NCBI GenBank assembly: GCA_964534995.1 | Contig: CAZHSC010000111.1 | Location: forward strand, 1 to 9,016 | Length of the DNA: 9,016 bases | Direction of reading: 5' to 3' | DNA from: JAJTFW01 sp964534995 | Lineage (GTDB): Bacteria; Bacteroidota; Bacteroidia; AKYH767-A; OLB10 | Shown here: in pieces, positions 7,101 through 9,016 of the stretch | How positions within the stretch are numbered: the first letter of the stretch is position 1 | Layout of the letters: each line of letters opens with the position of its first letter | The notes under the pieces: model-generated | Told to the model about the DNA's origin: nothing | Databases searched by the model: none | Seen by the model: the letters and a program-made list of their open reading frames with translations, nothing else | Translations under genes and position numbers: made by a program

Positions 7101-8744
7101 TCAGGATTTGATTTTTGATACGTTTTTAAGGATCAATAAATTCATCGGGTTCATTGACAATCCCTGCACATCATTCCGGGTAAGTCGCAGCACTTTGTCA
7201 TAATAAAGTACGATGACGGGCGATTCGGCCATCATCAGGGAATCCATACAGCGATAGAGAAATTCCCTTTCTGAGGGGTCCGGCTTACGCATGGCCTCAT
7301 TATACAGCGAGTCAAAGTGTGTATTGGAAAAGTGGGTATAGTTTGGTCCGGCAGGTGCTCTATTAACGCTACGAAAGAGGGCCAGGTAATTTTCTGCGTC
7401 CGCATAATCGCCTATCCAAGAGCCCCTGAAAAATGACAATTGTTGTTTCGCGACCATCTGCCGGTGCTGTGCGGCCTGATTAATTTCCAGTTTTATTTTT
7501 ATTCCTAAATCAGAAAGCTGGCCTTGCATGTATTCACATAAATCCTGGTAAGCATGGGTGGTGCTCATTGTAATTTCCGGTAGTCCATTGCCGTTAGGAA
7601 ACCCGGCCTGCCTCAGTAATTCGGACGCTTTTTTGGGATCGTAGGAATACCCTATTGGATTCAACTCCCTGAAGCCCGGCATGCCCAGTGGAACTATTCC
7701 GCCCGTACCCGGTGTGGCCATGCCGTTTCGCAGGTAACGGATCATTTTTACCCTGTCAAATCCGTAATTGATGGCCTTCCTGATCCGTATATCATTTAAG
7801 GGGTTTCCCGACATTACCGGCAATTCTTTATCCATCTGTATCCCCAGGTATTCGGTGTTCAGGTAAGGAGATGTTTCCATCCTGAATTTCCCCTGATACT
7901 TAGGCCTGAGTTTACCATGGTTGGTCAGCAAATCGTCTTTATAACTGGCATCCAGTCCCGAAATTAAATCCAGATTTCCTTTCAGAAACTCCATAAATGC
8001 GCTCTGCTTGTCATTGATGAATGAAACCATCACGGCGTCCAGATAGGGAAGTGATTTTCCCTGTTTGTCCTTTTCAAAATACTTTTCATTCCGGTGAAAA
8101 ATCAATGCGGTTCTTTCTATCCAGTTGTGGAATCGGAAAGGGCCGGTACCCACCGGGTTTTTACGGAAGTCTTTTCCAAACCTGTTAACGATTTCATGGG
8201 GAACGACAGCACAATAGGCTGATCCCAATAAGCCAAGCATTGGAGGAAAGGTGTGTTGCAGATAAATGACAAAGGTTGAGTCGTTTTCCGCAACAAAGCC
8301 ATCCACCACATTATTCCGGTTCCTTCTTACAGGTTGAAATACCCATGACCCCGGCGAAGCGGTTTTGTCATCACAGATTCTGGTGAAACTGAAAACAAAA
8401 TCGGAAGCTTTCACAAAGCGCTTGCTGTCAATCAAAGGGTGCGCATGGAATTTTATATCCGGTAATAAATGAAAGGTGTATTTCAATCCATCGCTGCTGA
8501 TTTCCCAGTTTTTGGCGATGCAGGGCCGGGGTTGAAGTGTGGAGTCAAGTTGTACAAGTCCGTTAAAAAGTTGGGTACAAGCCCAGATATTTGCCTGGTT
8601 GCTGGCAAAGGCAGGATCCAGTGATGTGATGCCCGCAGATTCATTGTACCTGAAAACCTGTTTTTGATTTTCTTTCTTTTCCGGATCAGAGCAGGATGAT
8701 ATTATCTGAAATAAAATTACCGTCAGCAGCAGTCTCGTTAGCAT
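7101..8744 (-). CDS. Peptide/oligopeptide ABC-transporter substrate-binding lipoprotein (SBP family 5)
   Basis: The 547-residue product begins MLTRLLLTVILFQIISSC: a lipoprotein signal with the lipid-anchored cysteine at C18. The mature start, CSDPEKKE, is rich in charged residues and may favour surface display in Bacteroidota, though this is uncertain. The body follows the OppA/DppA family: SLDPAFASNQ near the N-terminus, LFNGLVQLDSTLQPRPCIAKNWEISSDG, a KASDFVFSFTRI segment, NPVGTGPFRF, IRKAINYGFDR and SYDPKKASELLRQAGFPNG. Family members capture peptides or similar solutes and pass them to an inner-membrane ABC permease. No permease or ATPase gene is in the window, so it may be an orphan or its partner may be elsewhere. 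Length is normal and the frame is intact. A 73-bp gap without an obvious terminator separates its 3' end from that of the PD40 gene. Confidence 0.93.
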   Translation of the reverse strand: MLTRLLLTVILFQIISSCSDPEKKENQKQVFRYNESAGITSLDPAFASNQANIWACTQLFNGLVQLDSTLQPRPCIAKNWEISSDGLKYTFHLLPDIKFHAHPLIDSKRFVKASDFVFSFTRICDDKTASPGSWVFQPVRRNRNNVVDGFVAENDSTFVIYLQHTFPPMLGLLGSAYCAVVPHEIVNRFGKDFRKNPVGTGPFRFHNWIERTALIFHRNEKYFEKDKQGKSLPYLDAVMVSFINDKQSAFMEFLKGNLDLISGLDASYKDDLLTNHGKLRPKYQGKFRMETSPYLNTEYLGIQMDKELPVMSGNPLNDIRIRKAINYGFDRVKMIRYLRNGMATPGTGGIVPLGMPGFRELNPIGYSYDPKKASELLRQAGFPNGNGLPEITMSTTHAYQDLCEYMQGQLSDLGIKIKLEINQAAQHRQMVAKQQLSFFRGSWIGDYADAENYLALFRSVNRAPAGPNYTHFSNTHFDSLYNEAMRKPDPSEREFLYRCMDSLMMAESPVIVLYYDKVLRLTRNDVQGLSMNPMNLLILKNVSKIKS

Positions 8745-8749
8745 TATGG

Positions 8750-8757
8750 CAAAAGTA
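8750..8757 (-). promoter_or_regulatory. -7 promoter element of the substrate-binding-protein gene
   Basis: The minus strand reads TACTTTTG, an exact TAnnTTTG, ending 5 nt before the ATG at 8744. No TTG is found at 17-23 bp upstream. If used, transcription would begin at or very near the start codon, giving a leaderless or almost leaderless mRNA. Confidence 0.45.
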
Positions 8758-8835
8758 TTATTATTCTTTCATCGTTATTTTTCCGGATATGCAATTGGCT
8801 CCCCTGTATGGCTCCTGTGGAGGAGGATGTATGCA

Positions 8836-8864
8836 GGTCCATTGCCTGTAATGGCAACAGGACC
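8836..8864. other. Hairpin in the divergent intergenic region
   Basis: GGTCC at 8836-8840 pairs with GGACC at 8860-8864, and TTGCC at 8842-8846 with GGCAA at 8853-8857, around a 6-nt loop. This is a 10-bp stem with one small internal loop. On the plus strand it is followed by CCATTATTTTC, only a weak T-tract. It lies between two divergent genes. The remainder of 8745-8981 shows no tRNA or riboswitch that I recognise. Confidence 0.35.
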
Positions 8865-8966
8865 CCATTATTTTCATTGCTTAACTGATGGTCTTAAAGA
8901 ATTGATTGTATATGTTTTGACTTTATTTCTTAAAGGGTTAAAGCCATGAGTCCTGCATTTAATCAT

Positions 8967-8974
8967 TACCTTTG
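8967..8974 (+). promoter_or_regulatory. -7 promoter element of mtaB
   Basis: TACCTTTG is an exact TAnnTTTG and ends 7 nt before the mtaB ATG, so the 5' leader would be very short or absent. A TTG at the proper -33 spacing is not present. A 6-bp inverted repeat, CCTGCA (8952-8957) and TGCAGG (8973-8978), overlaps the element and could be an operator, though arms this short may arise by chance. Confidence 0.45.
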
Positions 8975-8981
8975 CAGGCTT

Positions 8982-9016
8982 ATGAATACGGTAGCCTTTC
9001 ATACCCTTGGCTGTAA
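8982..9016 (+). CDS. mtaB: tRNA ms2t6A-forming methylthiotransferase MtaB, first 11 codons only
   Basis: The frame starts ATG at 8982 and reads MNTVAFHTLGC before the window ends. This matches the conserved N-terminus of MtaB-type radical SAM methylthiotransferases (x-VAF-x-TLGCK-x-N), where the cysteine is the first ligand of the auxiliary [4Fe-4S] cluster. MtaB adds a methylthio group to t6A at position 37 of tRNAs reading ANN codons. The related MiaB and RimO share the GC motif, but the FHTLGC spelling so near the N-terminus best fits MtaB. The call rests on 11 residues only. Confidence 0.75.
   Translation, partial: MNTVAFHTLGC

Noticed and set aside
8746..8949. 67-codon plus-strand open frame
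   Set aside because: It starts inside the promoter area of the divergent lipoprotein gene, has no recognisable domain or ribosome-binding site, and ends just before the mtaB promoter element.

Overview
The window reads as a chromosomal piece of a Bacteroidota organism, probably a Chitinophagales/Sphingobacteriales-like lineage. Evidence: exact matches to the phylum's TAnnTTTG promoter element ahead of several genes, a giant secreted protein with SprB-type repeats of the kind exported by type IX secretion, a PD40/TolB-like family common in this phylum, and generally poor Shine-Dalgarno sequences. I see no mobile element, CRISPR array, tRNA or rRNA.

Layout, left to right. Positions 1-3910 (minus) hold the first 1303 codons of a very large cell-surface protein that runs off the left edge. 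It has a signal peptide, a glycine-rich domain, Ig-like sequence, a proprotein-convertase P domain, about five SprB-type repeats, a HYR domain and the start of a calcium/metal-binding DxDxDG region. The 164-bp gap at 3911-4074 carries three 12-bp direct repeats at exactly 21-bp intervals, then AT-rich perfect palindromes. Next on the minus strand are endonuclease III (nth, 4075-4716), a 78-residue anti-sigma-like protein (4774-5010) and an ECF sigma factor (5066-5650). These three read as one transcription unit in the order sigma, small protein, nth, starting from a good Bacteroidota promoter at 5795-5824. The sigma mRNA would have a leader of about 140 nt, part of which can pair with its own start codon.

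On the plus strand, 5915-7027 encodes a secreted PD40 beta-propeller protein. Facing it is a minus-strand lipoprotein of the peptide/oligopeptide ABC-transporter binding-protein family (7101-8744), with no permease or ATPase gene visible. The last 237-bp gap (8745-8981) has divergent promoter elements, a hairpin and a doubtful 20-codon cysteine/glycine-rich ORF. At 8982 the first 11 codons of mtaB, the tRNA-modifying methylthiotransferase, begin on the plus strand.

No single pathway unites all the genes. The most coherent part is the sigma/anti-sigma-like/nth unit followed by the surface-protein gene, whose own upstream region has an operator-like repeat array and no recognisable housekeeping promoter. 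That arrangement suggests specifically regulated surface-protein expression, but who controls it cannot be told from the sequence.
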